Positions 7,834-16,787 are shown, counted from the stretch's first letter. The stretch: DNA of 64,000 nucleotides from CAYNKA01 sp964397655 (GCA_964397655.1 CAYNKA010000007.1:62001-126000), one strand, 5' to 3'. The notes: generated by a model from the sequence alone, not told the origin. A program made the numbers and translations.

Positions 7834-8838
7834 TCACTGTTTGAGAAGCCCGATTTCCTTCATGACATCGATGTATTCCTGATTCGTCTTGTCGAGGAAC
7901 TTCTGGAATTCCGGTGCGTCCATATAGGTCTGGGTCCACCCGTTCTGCTTGCACATCGCTGCCCAGTCGGAGGTCTTCACCATCTCGGCGATGGCCTTGC
8001 GCCAGTAGGCGAGGGCGTAATCCGGCATCTCCGGCACGCCGAAGAGGCCGCGCCAGTTCGTGAACTCGGCGTCGATTCCGGCTTCCTTGCAGGTCGGTAT
8101 GTCCTTCAGCCCTTCGACCTGCGAGCGCGCGCTTCCGGTCTGCGCGAGTCCCTTGAGGTCGCCGCTCTGGATGAGGCCGCGGGCGTCGCCGAGGCCCGTC
8201 GAGAGCAGGTCGATGTGCTTGCCCATGAGCTGGGCCGCTCCGGAGTTGTCCTGGAAGGCCACGTACTGGATCTGCTTCAGGTCCTTGACGCCGGCGGCCC
8301 GCGCCATGATGAGGAACTGGATGTGGTCCATGCTTCCCGCGGCCGAAGTTCCGCCGACTATGACCGATTTCGGATCCTTCTTGAGCGCATCCATTACGTC
8401 CTTGATGGTGGCGAACTTGGAGTCCTTGGCCACGAGGAACACTGCGTAATCGGAGATGAGGCCCGCGATGGGAGTCGTGTTCTTGTAGCTGTGGGGGGTG
8501 GTCCCGCTCAGGTTGATGAGGATGAGGGGCGGGCTGTAGACGGAAATGATCTTGTCGTCGCCCTTCTTCGTCTGCATGTAGGCGAGGTTGACGCCGCCGC
8601 CGCCGCCCGGCTTGTTGGTCACGGGCATGGGCACGGTCACGATCTTGTTGTCGCCCAGGACCTTGGCGACGGTCCTGATGGTGAGGTCCCAACCGCCGCC
8701 TGCGCCCGCCGGCGCGATGAACTCCATCGGCTTCGTCGGGTAATTCGGGGCTTTTTCCTTTCCGCCGCCCGCGAAGGCGAGTGCGGGAACGGCGAGGACC
8801 GCGAGGACCACCGCCGCTGCTCGAACGATTCCTTTCAT
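7834..8838 (-). CDS. tctC: Tricarboxylate-binding periplasmic protein
   Basis: 334-residue TctC/Bug-family solute receptor. A cleavable signal peptide ends near AFAGGG (about residue 23); no cysteine follows, so it is soluble rather than lipid-anchored. The Bug-family features PTKPMEFIAPAGAGGGWDL and VTNKPGGGGGVNLAY form the two loops that bind carboxylates. The ATG at 8838 has AGGAGG ten bases upstream; the longer in-frame start at 8871 is rejected. It follows citF by 93 bases, a gap that holds two small inverted repeats (TGGAAAT-GA-ATTTCCA and ACTCGaCC/GGcCGAGT) that may protect or process the mRNA so that the binding protein is made in excess. Confidence 0.9.
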   Translation of the reverse strand: MKGIVRAAAVVLAVLAVPALAFAGGGKEKAPNYPTKPMEFIAPAGAGGGWDLTIRTVAKVLGDNKIVTVPMPVTNKPGGGGGVNLAYMQTKKGDDKIISVYSPPLILINLSGTTPHSYKNTTPIAGLISDYAVFLVAKDSKFATIKDVMDALKKDPKSVIVGGTSAAGSMDHIQFLIMARAAGVKDLKQIQYVAFQDNSGAAQLMGKHIDLLSTGLGDARGLIQSGDLKGLAQTGSARSQVEGLKDIPTCKEAGIDAEFTNWRGLFGVPEMPDYALAYWRKAIAEMVKTSDWAAMCKQNGWTQTYMDAPEFQKFLDKTNQEYIDVMKEIGLLKQ

Positions 8839-8931
8839 GAAGATTCCTCCTTGCTGGAAATGAATTTCCACGGCTATATGAACTCGACCCGCGGCCGAGT
8901 CACCGTTTCGTGCGTTCAGCGTCCGCCTGCG

Positions 8932-10467
8932 TCATTTCACCTCGCGGATGACGTCGATGATGGTTCCGTCCCGGTATTCCACGAGGCCGACGATCCTCTC
9001 GCCGAAGGGTATGGGCTCGGGCTTGCCCGTCACCTTTTCCGCCTTCTTCTTGAGTTCCTCGATCGTATAGACCGGGAAACGCGCCGCCCTGAGCCGCTCC
9101 GCCACCTGGGGCCGCCTCGGGTTCACCGCGATCCCGTGGTCGGTCACGAGCATGTCCACGCTCTCGCCCGGAGTGATGACCGTCGTCACCTGGTCGATCA
9201 CGGTCGGGGTTCTGCCCCGTACGAGGGGCGCCACGATCACCGAGAGGCCGGATCCGATGGCGGTGTCCGAATGCCCGCCCGACGCTCCTCGGATGAGGCC
9301 GTCCGAGCCGGTGATCACGTTCACGTTGAAGTCCGTGTCGATCTCCATGGCGCTCAGGATGACGACGTTGAGCTTGTTCACCACGCAGCCCTTGTTGAGC
9401 GGGTTCGCGTAGAAGGACGCGTCGATCTCGGTGTGGTACCGGTTCTCCCCGATGGACCGCACAGCCTCGAGGTCGAAGCTCTGGACGTCGAGGATGCGCT
9501 TGATGAGCCCCTCCTCGTGCATCTTGACGATCTGGCTCGTGATGCCCCCGAGGGCGAAGCTCGCCTTGACCCCCTGCTCGAGCATCTTCTCCCTGAGAAA
9601 GCGCGCGACCGCGAGGGCCGCGCCGCCCGACCCGGTCTGGAGCGAGAACCCGTCCTCGAAATAGCCGGAGGCGACGATGGCGTCGGACGCGGTCTTCGCG
9701 ATGAGGAGCTCCCTCGGATCCTTCGTGAGACGGGTGGCTCCGGTCGAGATCCCCTTCGGGTCGCCGACGGAGTCCACGACGACGATGGAATCGACGTGGT
9801 CCTGATCGATGCTGAAGGGCGTGTTCGGGTACTCGGTGAGGAAGTCGGTGATGAGGATGACCTTCTTCGCGTTGTACGCGTCCACCATGGCGTAGCCCAG
9901 CGATCCGCAGGCCGACTTCCCGGTGAAGCCGTTGGCGTTGCCGTACACGTCGCAGGAGGGGACGCCGAGGAAGGCCACGTCGATGTCGATCTGGCCTGAC
10001 TCGATGGCCCGGGCCCTTCCGCCGTGCGAGTGGATCACGACCGGAATTTCCATGAGACCGTGGGAGATCGCGTCAGCGAGTTCGCCGCGGAGGCCGCTCG
10101 TGTAGATCCTTCGGATGACGCCCTTTTTGATGTGTTCGATGAGCGGAGTGTGCACCGTGGTGAGCGAGCTCGGGGCGAGGGTCAGGTTCTTGATGCCGAG
10201 GTTGGAGATGATGTCCATCACCATGTTGACGATGTAGTCGCCCTCGCGGAAGTGGTGGTGGAAGGAGATCGTCATCCCGTCCTCGAGTCCGCTCTTCAAT
10301 ATGGCCTGCTCCAGGGTGTCGACGATCTTGCTGAGTCTGGGGAGCGTCCTCGAGCCCTTGTCCCGCCGGACGAGAGGGGTGTTCTCGAAGGCTCCCTCGA
10401 AGCGGCGGAGTTCGCCGATCCCTTCCAGGGAGGTCGGCACGTCTCTTTTTATCGCATTGATGGGCAT
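8932..10467 (-). CDS. citF: Citrate lyase alpha subunit (citrate:acetyl-ACP transferase)
   Basis: 511-residue citrate lyase alpha chain. It exchanges acetate for citrate on the acyl carrier protein CitD, forming citryl-ACP. Family blocks are visible: SFHHHFREGDYIVNMVMD near residue 75-92, FTGKSACGSLGYAMVDAY near 175-192 and HSDTAIGSGLSVIVAPLVRGR near 400-420. Length matches the enterobacterial enzyme (about 510). The ATG at 10467 lies four bases after the citE stop with AAGGA inside the end of citE; an in-frame ATG at 10485 overlaps citE and is less likely. Confidence 0.93.
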   Translation of the reverse strand: MPINAIKRDVPTSLEGIGELRRFEGAFENTPLVRRDKGSRTLPRLSKIVDTLEQAILKSGLEDGMTISFHHHFREGDYIVNMVMDIISNLGIKNLTLAPSSLTTVHTPLIEHIKKGVIRRIYTSGLRGELADAISHGLMEIPVVIHSHGGRARAIESGQIDIDVAFLGVPSCDVYGNANGFTGKSACGSLGYAMVDAYNAKKVILITDFLTEYPNTPFSIDQDHVDSIVVVDSVGDPKGISTGATRLTKDPRELLIAKTASDAIVASGYFEDGFSLQTGSGGAALAVARFLREKMLEQGVKASFALGGITSQIVKMHEEGLIKRILDVQSFDLEAVRSIGENRYHTEIDASFYANPLNKGCVVNKLNVVILSAMEIDTDFNVNVITGSDGLIRGASGGHSDTAIGSGLSVIVAPLVRGRTPTVIDQVTTVITPGESVDMLVTDHGIAVNPRRPQVAERLRAARFPVYTIEELKKKAEKVTGKPEPIPFGERIVGLVEYRDGTIIDVIREVK

Positions 10468-10471
10468 GGCC

Positions 10472-11356
10472 TCATTCCTTCTCAAGATCTATGCCGGAAG
10501 CACGGGCGAGTTCGAGGGTCCTCTCGGCCCGCTCGACGATCGGCTTGTCGATCATCTTTCCGTCCATGGCTATGACGCCGGAGCCCTTCCGCCTGGCCTC
10601 CTCTATGGCGAGGAGGACGCGCTTCGCCCTGGCGATCTCCAGGGCGGTGGGCGTGTAGACCTTGTGCACGAGCCCGATCTGGTTCGGCTGGATCACCGAT
10701 TTTCCGTCGAAGCCGAGCTGCTTGATGAATTTCACTTCCCTGAGGAAACCTTCCTCGTCGGACACGTCGGAGAACACGGTGTCGATCGCGTTGATCCCCG
10801 CGGCCCGGGCGGCGAACAGGACCTGGCTTCTCGCGTAATAGATTTCCATGCCCTCCGGGGAGCGGCTCGTTTTCAGGTTGGTCACGAGATCCTCGGCCCC
10901 GATCGCGATGCCGACGAGGCGTTTCGTGGAAGAGGCGACGGAGTAGGCGTTGAGAACGCCGAGGGGAGTCTCGATCGCCGCGAAGATCTTGATCGTTCCG
11001 GTTTCGATTCCGTTCTTCTTTTCCGCCGCCTCTATGAGCTCCTCGACGTCCAGGACGTCCTGGGCCGTTTCCGTCTTGGGGATGCGGATGATGTTCGGCC
11101 TGCCCTTCACCATGGCGGCGATGTCGTCCTTGGCGAAGGGAGTGTCGAGGCCGTTGATCCTGACCGCGGTTTCCACTCCCTCGTAGTCGAGGTTCGTGAG
11201 CGCATGGTAGACGAGAAAGCGCGCCGCGTCCTTTTCCGCGTAGGCGACCGAATCCTCGAGGTCGAACATCACCGTGTCCGGCCGGTAGATGTGGGCGTCC
11301 TTCACCATGGCGGCGCTGTTGCCGGGGACGTAGAGCATGGTTCTTCGGAGTTTCAC
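10472..11356 (-). CDS. citE: Citrate lyase beta subunit (citryl-ACP lyase)
   Basis: 294-residue CitE/HpcH-type aldolase that splits citryl-ACP to oxaloacetate and acetyl-ACP. It starts RRTMLYVPGN and has PDTVMFDLEDSV with the metal-binding acidic residues, NIIRIPKTE, AAIETPLG and IGAEDL, all standard for CitE. GTG at 11356 overlaps the citD stop as GTGA and has GGGAGG at proper spacing; an in-frame ATG at 11371 would place the ribosome binding site inside the gene. Confidence 0.93.
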   Translation of the reverse strand: MKLRRTMLYVPGNSAAMVKDAHIYRPDTVMFDLEDSVAYAEKDAARFLVYHALTNLDYEGVETAVRINGLDTPFAKDDIAAMVKGRPNIIRIPKTETAQDVLDVEELIEAAEKKNGIETGTIKIFAAIETPLGVLNAYSVASSTKRLVGIAIGAEDLVTNLKTSRSPEGMEIYYARSQVLFAARAAGINAIDTVFSDVSDEEGFLREVKFIKQLGFDGKSVIQPNQIGLVHKVYTPTALEIARAKRVLLAIEEARRKGSGVIAMDGKMIDKPIVERAERTLELARASGIDLEKE

Positions 11357-11649
11357 GGGATGTCCTCCCATTTGACGGTCTTGATGCCGGCCGCGCGGTA
11401 GGCCGCGGTGATGAGCCTCGCCCGGATGGTGCAGTCGAGGGCGCTCCGGTCCTTCACGGTGACCAGCGCGTCGTCGATCCTGAGTTCCTTGAGCGTCTCC
11501 TCGATGACCTTCCGGATCTGGTTCCCGAAGCGGCTCTCCGTGATGCTTTCGAGCTCGATCACGACGCCCTTCGACGGATTGCGCTCTATCGAAATCATGG
11601 CGTCGCTCGACTCCAGGGTGCCGGCCGTGCCGTTCTGCAGGATCTGCAT
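11353..11649 (-). CDS. citD: Citrate lyase acyl carrier protein (gamma subunit)
   Basis: 98-residue acyl carrier protein of citrate lyase. It carries AGTLESSDAMI at residues 9-19, so Ser14 is in the position that bears the phosphoribosyl-dephospho-CoA group in E. coli CitD. The ALDCTIRARL and VKWEDIP ends also match. It lies 25 bases after citC. The enzymes that attach the prosthetic group (CitX, CitG) are not in the window. Confidence 0.93.
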   Translation of the reverse strand: MQILQNGTAGTLESSDAMISIERNPSKGVVIELESITESRFGNQIRKVIEETLKELRIDDALVTVKDRSALDCTIRARLITAAYRAAGIKTVKWEDIP

Positions 11650-11674
11650 GCCTTTTCCTCCCTTTCCCGCTCGC

Positions 11675-12709
11675 TTAATGACGGGCCTCCCTCGCGGCCT
11701 TGATTCGGCCGATGACGGGTTCCGCTTCCGCGGATCGCAGGAAGCGGTAGGTGGTTTCGGGAACGAGTTCCTCCGTTCCCGCCAGGTTTCCTTCTCCTAT
11801 CAGCCTCCTCACTTCGGATGCGCTGATCGCCCTGCCTGCCTTGCCGAGCCTGGGAATCTCCTCGACCCGGACGCCGAAGGCGGGAAGCGTCGACTTCATG
11901 ATCTCGTTGTACCTGCGCGTCACTGCGCAGTAGGGCTCCTCTCCCACGAAACGCACCCCGATGCCGAGCGCCGGAGCGATCCTCTTCCCGAACAGGAGAA
12001 GGTCGAATTTCGCGTGTACGTCCACGGCGTCTCCCGGCTGCTTCAGGAAGTAGGAAGGGAAGGTCGCCGCGGATATGATGTAGGGACCTCCCGAATGGAG
12101 CACGACGTTGCGGACGTGGGCCGTGCCCTCGCGAACCAGGCGGAAGCGGACGTCGGTCGGGAAGGAGGATTTGTCCTCCTCCACGACGAAGAGATGGAGA
12201 ACGTCGCAGGCCGCGGCGGAGGTCTCGACGAGGTGGAGGTGTCCAAGGGTGAAGGGATTGCAGTTGACCACGGCGGAGCCGATGATGCGGCCTTTGACGG
12301 AGGTTTCCCGGAGCGCGGACAGATAGCGGCCGAAGCCGTCCCGTTCGTTTTCCAGAAGGACGAGGTCGGGGGGCATTCTCTCCACCGCCGTGAAGCCCTG
12401 GGCCGCGAAGATCGCCTCGTTTTCCGGCTTCGTGAACACGAATAGATGGCGTCTTCCGCGCTCTTCCGCCGCCGCGACGAGTCTCGCGACGATCGCCTGG
12501 GCGAGTCCCCTGCCTTCCCGGTCCTCCTCCACGGCGATGCACTTGAGGACGTTTCCCGAAAGGGAGCCGGTTCCGAGGATGCGCTCCCCTTCGACGGCGA
12601 CGACCGTGAACTCGACATCCGTCTCGAGCGTGAGACTCCTCTGCGCGAGGAATTCCTCGACTTCGCGCCGCTCGTAGCGTATCGCGAGGTAGGCTTCTCG
12701 AATGATCAC
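11675..12709 (-). CDS. citC: [Citrate (pro-3S)-lyase] ligase
   Basis: 344-residue ligase that acetylates the thiol of the CitD prosthetic group with acetate and ATP, activating citrate lyase. Residues 1-120 form a GNAT-like domain (GRGLAQAIVARLV as acetyl-CoA loop). The rest is a nucleotidylyltransferase domain with VVNCNPFTLGHLHLVE (about 150-165), the (N/x)NPFTxGH motif. The C-terminal RAISASEVRRLI is the family's ISAS motif. The start is a GTG with no ribosome binding site; TAGCAT sits six bases upstream, so the mRNA may be leaderless. First gene of citCDEF-tctCBA. Confidence 0.92.
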   Translation of the reverse strand: MIIREAYLAIRYERREVEEFLAQRSLTLETDVEFTVVAVEGERILGTGSLSGNVLKCIAVEEDREGRGLAQAIVARLVAAAEERGRRHLFVFTKPENEAIFAAQGFTAVERMPPDLVLLENERDGFGRYLSALRETSVKGRIIGSAVVNCNPFTLGHLHLVETSAAACDVLHLFVVEEDKSSFPTDVRFRLVREGTAHVRNVVLHSGGPYIISAATFPSYFLKQPGDAVDVHAKFDLLLFGKRIAPALGIGVRFVGEEPYCAVTRRYNEIMKSTLPAFGVRVEEIPRLGKAGRAISASEVRRLIGEGNLAGTEELVPETTYRFLRSAEAEPVIGRIKAAREARH

Positions 12710-12715
12710 GAATCC

Positions 12716-12784
12716 ATGCTACAGGGTATTTCCCGTGCGATATGTAGGAAGGTTTCGATTCCTTTTGCCGGTGTTTTTCCTACA
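12716..12784 (-). promoter_or_regulatory. citC promoter with candidate activator site
   Basis: On the minus strand a -10 TAGCAT (12716-12721) ends six bases before the citC GTG; 17 bases upstream the -35 position reads CATATC, far from consensus. An inverted repeat TGTAGGAA (12743-12750) / TTCCTACA (12777-12784) with 26 bases between abuts that poor -35, and smaller AAGG...CCTT and GGAA...TTCC repeats lie within it. Weak -35 plus adjoining dyad is the pattern of an activator-dependent promoter; the response regulator gene directly upstream is the obvious candidate. Confidence 0.5.
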
Positions 12785-12841
12785 AGGAACGTCCGCATTT
12801 CCCCTCTCGGGAACGAACGCCGCGGAATAACGCGCGCGGGC

Positions 12842-13474
12842 TCACTGGATGAGGCGGTACTGGAAGGCGTAGTGCGTGAGCTGCGAGTTGTTCTGCATGC
12901 CCATCTTCTCGAGGAGCCGGGCCCGGTAGGTGCTCACGGTCTTCACGCTCAGGGAGAGCTGCTCCGAGACCTCGGTGAGGGTCTTCCCCGAGGCGAGGAG
13001 GAGGAAGACCTGGTACTCTCGATCCGAGAGGTGGCGGTGAGGCAGCCCCTCCTGCGCTCCGGTCACGTCCTCGAGGAGGGCCTCGCCTACCGCCTTGCTG
13101 ATGTAGGCGTGTCCGGCGGCCACCTGTCTGATCGCCTCGAGGAGCTCTTCCGGGGACCCGGCCTTGCTGAGGCAGGCCGATGCGCCGGCCTTGAATGCCC
13201 GAACGGCGTACTGCCTTTCCTGCTGGATGCTCAGCATGATCACCGGAAGTTTCGGATACAGGGTCTTGATGTCCTTGAGAACGTCGAGACCGTCCTTGCC
13301 GGGCATCGAGATGTCGAGGATGACGATATCGAAGACCGCGTTCCTGAGATGCTCCATCGCCTCGGCTCCGGAGGAAGCCTCGTCGACGCGGCCCACGTAC
13401 ACCGAGTCCGCCAGGATCTGGGTGAGCCCCTTGCGGATGAGGGGATGATCGTCCGCGATCAGGATGCGGAGCAC
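12842..13474 (-). CDS. NarL/LuxR-type response regulator
   Basis: 210-residue regulator. The receiver domain spans residues 1-120 with the acid pair D8-D9, phospho-acceptor D54 (in DIVILDIS) and a C-terminal lysine (LSKAGS). The LuxR-type helix-turn-helix spans about 147-195 (LSDREYQVFLLLASGKTLTEV...VKTVSTYRARLLEKM). GTG at 13474 is preceded by AAGGAGG and overlaps the kinase gene by 16 bases, so the two form a pair. It lies 132 bases upstream of citC on the same strand and probably controls the citrate operon. Confidence 0.9.
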   Translation of the reverse strand: MLRILIADDHPLIRKGLTQILADSVYVGRVDEASSGAEAMEHLRNAVFDIVILDISMPGKDGLDVLKDIKTLYPKLPVIMLSIQQERQYAVRAFKAGASACLSKAGSPEELLEAIRQVAAGHAYISKAVGEALLEDVTGAQEGLPHRHLSDREYQVFLLLASGKTLTEVSEQLSLSVKTVSTYRARLLEKMGMQNNSQLTHYAFQYRLIQ

Positions 13475-16400
13475 GCGTTTCCCTCCTTGTTCGGAACGGT
13501 GACGACGACCCTCGTTCCCCCTTCGTTCTCGAAGCCGATGCTGCCTCCCATGTAGGCGCAGCGTTCCCTCATGCCCAGGATGCCGAACGAGTCCTCGGCC
13601 TCGAGCCTGTCCGCCGGGATGCCGAGCCCGTCGTCCTGCACCTCCAGCACGAGAAGGCCGGCCGAGGCCCTGAGGCTCACCATGACGCGCGACGCTCGGG
13701 CGTGCTTCAATACGTTGGTGAGGATCTCCTGCAGGACCCGGAAGAGGTTCGTGGCGATCTCCGGCTCCACGTCGGACTCGATGCTGTCCAGGCGGATGTC
13801 GACGGCGATCCCCGTCTTTCTTCCGAAGTCGCCGCAGAGCCACCTCACGGCCTGCGGGAAGGAGAGGTTGTCGAGCACTTTCGGCCTGAGTTCCGACGAA
13901 ATCGACTTGATCGAATCCAGGGTCTTGTCCAGCACCTCGGACATCTCCTCGGTTTTCCTCTCCAGCACTTCGCCGCCGTCCCCGAGGTGGTTTCGCAGCC
14001 AGTAGAGCTCCATCTTGAGCACCGCGAGGTACTGGCCCAACTCGTCGTGGACCTCCCGGGCGGCCGCCTTCCGTTCCTCCTCGCGGGCCTCCTGGATGTG
14101 CCGGGAGAAATTCCGGAGCTGGGCGGCCCTCCTCTTGAGCTGGAGGGTCCGGCGCTTGTACACGACGAGACCGAATCCGAGAACGCCGAGGACGGCCAGG
14201 GAGCGGAACCAGGACGTTTCCCAGAACGGGGGATGGACCACGACGGCGAGCGAAGCTCCCTCTTCGTTCCAGAGCCCGTTGTTGTTGGAGCCCTTGACCC
14301 GAAGGAGGTATTTTCCCGGTCGCATGCTCGTGATGACCGCCGAATTCTTGTTGCCGAGCTGTATCCAATCCGTGTGGATGCCCTCTATCTTCATGGCGTA
14401 CTGGTTCCGCTCCGGCGCCGTGTAGTCGAGGACCGCGAACTCGAAGGACACCACCGCGTCCTTGTAGCTGAGCTCGATGGATTCCGCGACGCTGATATGG
14501 TCGGCGAGCGCGGTGTAGCCGTGCAGCTTCCTTCCGACGGGAACCGGCTGGTCGTAGATGGTGGCGCCGGTTATCCGCACCGGGGGAAGATTCGGGTTGC
14601 CCCGGACGCTCGCGGGGTCGAAGACGCTGATGCCGTTCTGGCCTCCGAAGTACAGCCGCCCCGACCTGCTCCGGCAATAGGCGTTCTGGTCGAACTCGTT
14701 CCTCTGGAGACCGTCCGCCTCGCCGAAGCTCAAAGTGGGGGATCCGTTGTTCGGGGAAAACCTCGAAAGTCCGTTGTCGGTGCTGATCCAGAGGAAGCCC
14801 TCGTCGTCCTGGAGGATTCCGAACACGTTGTCGCCCGTGAGGCCGTTCTGCTTGGTGATGTGGAGGAATTTCCCCGTCGTCGGATCGCGGCGGTTCAAGC
14901 CCTGGCCCGCGGTGCCGATCCAGAGGGTCCCTTCCCGGTCCTGGAAGAGGCAGTTGACGCTGTTGTCGCCGAGGCTCGAGGGGTCCTTCGGGTCGCGCCG
15001 GAACTGCTCGAAGTCGTCGGTCGCTTTCCTGTACCTGCTCAGTCCTCCGTCCCAGGTCCCGATCCAGAGAGTCCCCGCGGAATCCTCGAGGATGGTCCTC
15101 ACCGAATTGCCGTTGAGGCTGTGCGGGTCCTTCGGTTCGGACCGGTATCTTCGGAATCCGTCCGACACGGGGTCGTAGCGGCAGAGTCCGCCCCCCTCGG
15201 TGCCCACCCAGAGGGTTCCGCCCGAGTCCTTGAGCAGGGCCCAGACCACGTTGCTGCCCAGCGAGTCGCCCTTGGCCGGATCTTGCACGTAACGCCTGCT
15301 TTTCCCGGTCCTCTCGGAAAAACGGTACAGGCCGTCGCCGTCCGTCCCGATCCAGAACTCGTCCGGCCCGTCCTCGCGGATCGTATAGACCGATTCTCCC
15401 TGTCCGTCCCCGTGCTTCGAGAACGGGACAGGCTCGGATTTCCCCGTGACGGGATCGAGCCGCTCGAGCCCGCCGCCGTCCGTCCCGTACCAGATGCGGC
15501 CCTTCCGGTCCTCGTAGATCTGCCTGACCGCGTGCTTCGTCTTGACGAGGTCGAAGTCGCGAGAGCGGGGATTGTAGAGGTTGATGCCGTTGTCCCTGGT
15601 CCCGATCCAGAGAAGGCCCGAACGGTCGATGAAGAACGACCTGATCTTGTCGCCGCTCATTCCCTCGCGAAGGTTCTCCGCCGCCCCGATCCTCGCCGTT
15701 ACGCCGGATCCGGCATCGAACACGTAGAGGCCCGAACTCTCGGTCCCGAGCCATATCCTGCCGAACTTGTCCTCGGATATGCACCGTACCGTAGAATCCG
15801 TATCCAATTTCCGAACGACCGCGTCGCGGACCGGGTCGAAGAGGAGAAGCCCCTCGTCGGTGCCGATCCAGAGACGCTTCTTCGAGTCCTCCAGGAGCGC
15901 GCGGACCGTTTCCGAGCCGGGAAACCGAGGATCTGCGGATCCCGTCCGGTAGGTCGTGAAGTCGTCGGTGGCTCGTTCGTAGCGCGCGAGCCCTCCGCCT
16001 GCCGTGCCGATCCAGAGTCTGCGGTCCGTCGTCTCGAGGATGCAGCGGACCACGTCGCTTTTGAGGGCGCGCGGGTTCTTCCCGTTCGAGCGGTAGCGCT
16101 TGAACGTCTTCCGCGCCGGATCGTACCGGTTGAGTCCGGCTCCTCCCGTGCCGACCCAGATCCAGCCCTCCCGGTCCTCCGCGAGCGCGAAGACCTGGTC
16201 GCTGCTCAGGCTTTCGGGAGAGACCGGGTCGTGTCGGTAGCAGGAGAAGACGTCGTGTTCCCGGTCGAGGTGGTTGAGTCCTCCGCCGTCGGTCCCGATC
16301 CAGAGGTTGTGTCTCGAGTCCTCCAGGAGGGCGAAGATGACCGATCCGGTGATGCTGCCCGGATCGTTCGCCTTGGGCTTGTAGGTCGTGAAGGATCTGC

Positions 16401-16611
16401 CGTCGAAGCGGTTGAGCCCGCTGAACGTGCCGAACCACATGAAGCCCAGAGAGTCCTGGAGGATGCAGAACACGGAGTTGTTGGACAGCCCGTGTTCCAT
16501 GGAAACGTGCTTGAAACGGAAGAACTCCTCGGCGCCCGCCGCCGGGGGACGGAGGACGAGGAGGAGAACTGCCAGCATGAAAACGGCCCGCGACTCTCGT
16601 GTGCGCTGCAT
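13459..16611 (-). CDS. Hybrid-propeller sensor histidine kinase
   Basis: 1050-residue membrane sensor. Signal peptide about 1-27. Then about 14 propeller repeats (W-x-G-T-x-x-G-G-L-x-x-Y/F-D-P pattern, two seven-bladed propellers) to near residue 660, and a Y_Y_Y domain to about 780. One membrane helix follows at about 800-819, then a coiled linker. The HisKA_3 box REVHDELGQ has phospho-acceptor His855, and the HATPase domain has QEILTNVLKHA (about 962) and DDGLGIP (about 993). It is a NarX-class kinase with the sensor architecture best known from Bacteroides glycan sensors, but without the AraC output of those one-piece hybrids; the output is the next gene. Periplasmic sensing of citrate is inferred from position only. 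Confidence 0.9.
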   Translation of the reverse strand: MQRTRESRAVFMLAVLLLVLRPPAAGAEEFFRFKHVSMEHGLSNNSVFCILQDSLGFMWFGTFSGLNRFDGRSFTTYKPKANDPGSITGSVIFALLEDSRHNLWIGTDGGGLNHLDREHDVFSCYRHDPVSPESLSSDQVFALAEDREGWIWVGTGGAGLNRYDPARKTFKRYRSNGKNPRALKSDVVRCILETTDRRLWIGTAGGGLARYERATDDFTTYRTGSADPRFPGSETVRALLEDSKKRLWIGTDEGLLLFDPVRDAVVRKLDTDSTVRCISEDKFGRIWLGTESSGLYVFDAGSGVTARIGAAENLREGMSGDKIRSFFIDRSGLLWIGTRDNGINLYNPRSRDFDLVKTKHAVRQIYEDRKGRIWYGTDGGGLERLDPVTGKSEPVPFSKHGDGQGESVYTIREDGPDEFWIGTDGDGLYRFSERTGKSRRYVQDPAKGDSLGSNVVWALLKDSGGTLWVGTEGGGLCRYDPVSDGFRRYRSEPKDPHSLNGNSVRTILEDSAGTLWIGTWDGGLSRYRKATDDFEQFRRDPKDPSSLGDNSVNCLFQDREGTLWIGTAGQGLNRRDPTTGKFLHITKQNGLTGDNVFGILQDDEGFLWISTDNGLSRFSPNNGSPTLSFGEADGLQRNEFDQNAYCRSRSGRLYFGGQNGISVFDPASVRGNPNLPPVRITGATIYDQPVPVGRKLHGYTALADHISVAESIELSYKDAVVSFEFAVLDYTAPERNQYAMKIEGIHTDWIQLGNKNSAVITSMRPGKYLLRVKGSNNNGLWNEEGASLAVVVHPPFWETSWFRSLAVLGVLGFGLVVYKRRTLQLKRRAAQLRNFSRHIQEAREEERKAAAREVHDELGQYLAVLKMELYWLRNHLGDGGEVLERKTEEMSEVLDKTLDSIKSISSELRPKVLDNLSFPQAVRWLCGDFGRKTGIAVDIRLDSIESDVEPEIATNLFRVLQEILTNVLKHARASRVMVSLRASAGLLVLEVQDDGLGIPADRLEAEDSFGILGMRERCAYMGGSIGFENEGGTRVVVTVPNKEGNACSAS

Positions 16612-16646
16612 GACGATGGAGCCTCTTTCAAAATTGTTGCTTTCTC

Positions 16647-16729
16647 CGAGGCGATTTTCAAAAATCCCTATTTGCTAAAGGATTATGAGTTTCGCCTGAT
16701 TCGAAACGGTTGTTTTTGAAAACGCCTCG
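16647..16729. repeat. Long interrupted inverted repeat upstream of the kinase gene
   Basis: Left arm CGAGGCGATTTTCAAAAA (16647-16664) and right arm TTTTTGAAAACGCCTCG (16713-16729) are inverse complements except for one extra base. A second dyad GTTTCG-N7-CGAAAC (16689-16707) lies inside. It is AT-rich against a GC-rich background and covers the 5' region of the kinase-regulator pair. Confidence 0.6.
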
Positions 16730-16758
16730 ATGGAAAATTATCGGGTCCTGCCGGCGGT

Positions 16759-16787
16759 TTGTCAATGAGGACGACGGTCGTTATAAT
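16759..16787 (+). promoter_or_regulatory. Leaderless-type promoter
   Basis: TTGTCA, 17 bases, TATAAT, then eight bases to the ATG at 16796 with no ribosome binding site. Confidence 0.75.

Noticed and set aside
12842..16438. A 1198-codon minus-strand frame that ends in the response regulator sequence.
   Set aside because: Only the last 210 codons are real; the rest is the kinase gene in the wrong frame. The GTG at 13474 has a strong ribosome binding site.
13459..16611. The 14 propeller repeats considered as a CRISPR-like or tandem DNA repeat.
   Set aside because: The periodicity is at protein level with diverged codons; spacing and sequence do not fit CRISPR, and no cas gene is present.
13702..16719. 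A 1005-codon plus-strand open frame opposite the sensor kinase.
   Set aside because: It is the mirror of a GC-rich gene with clear domains on the minus strand; its translation has no recognisable motif and no ribosome binding site.
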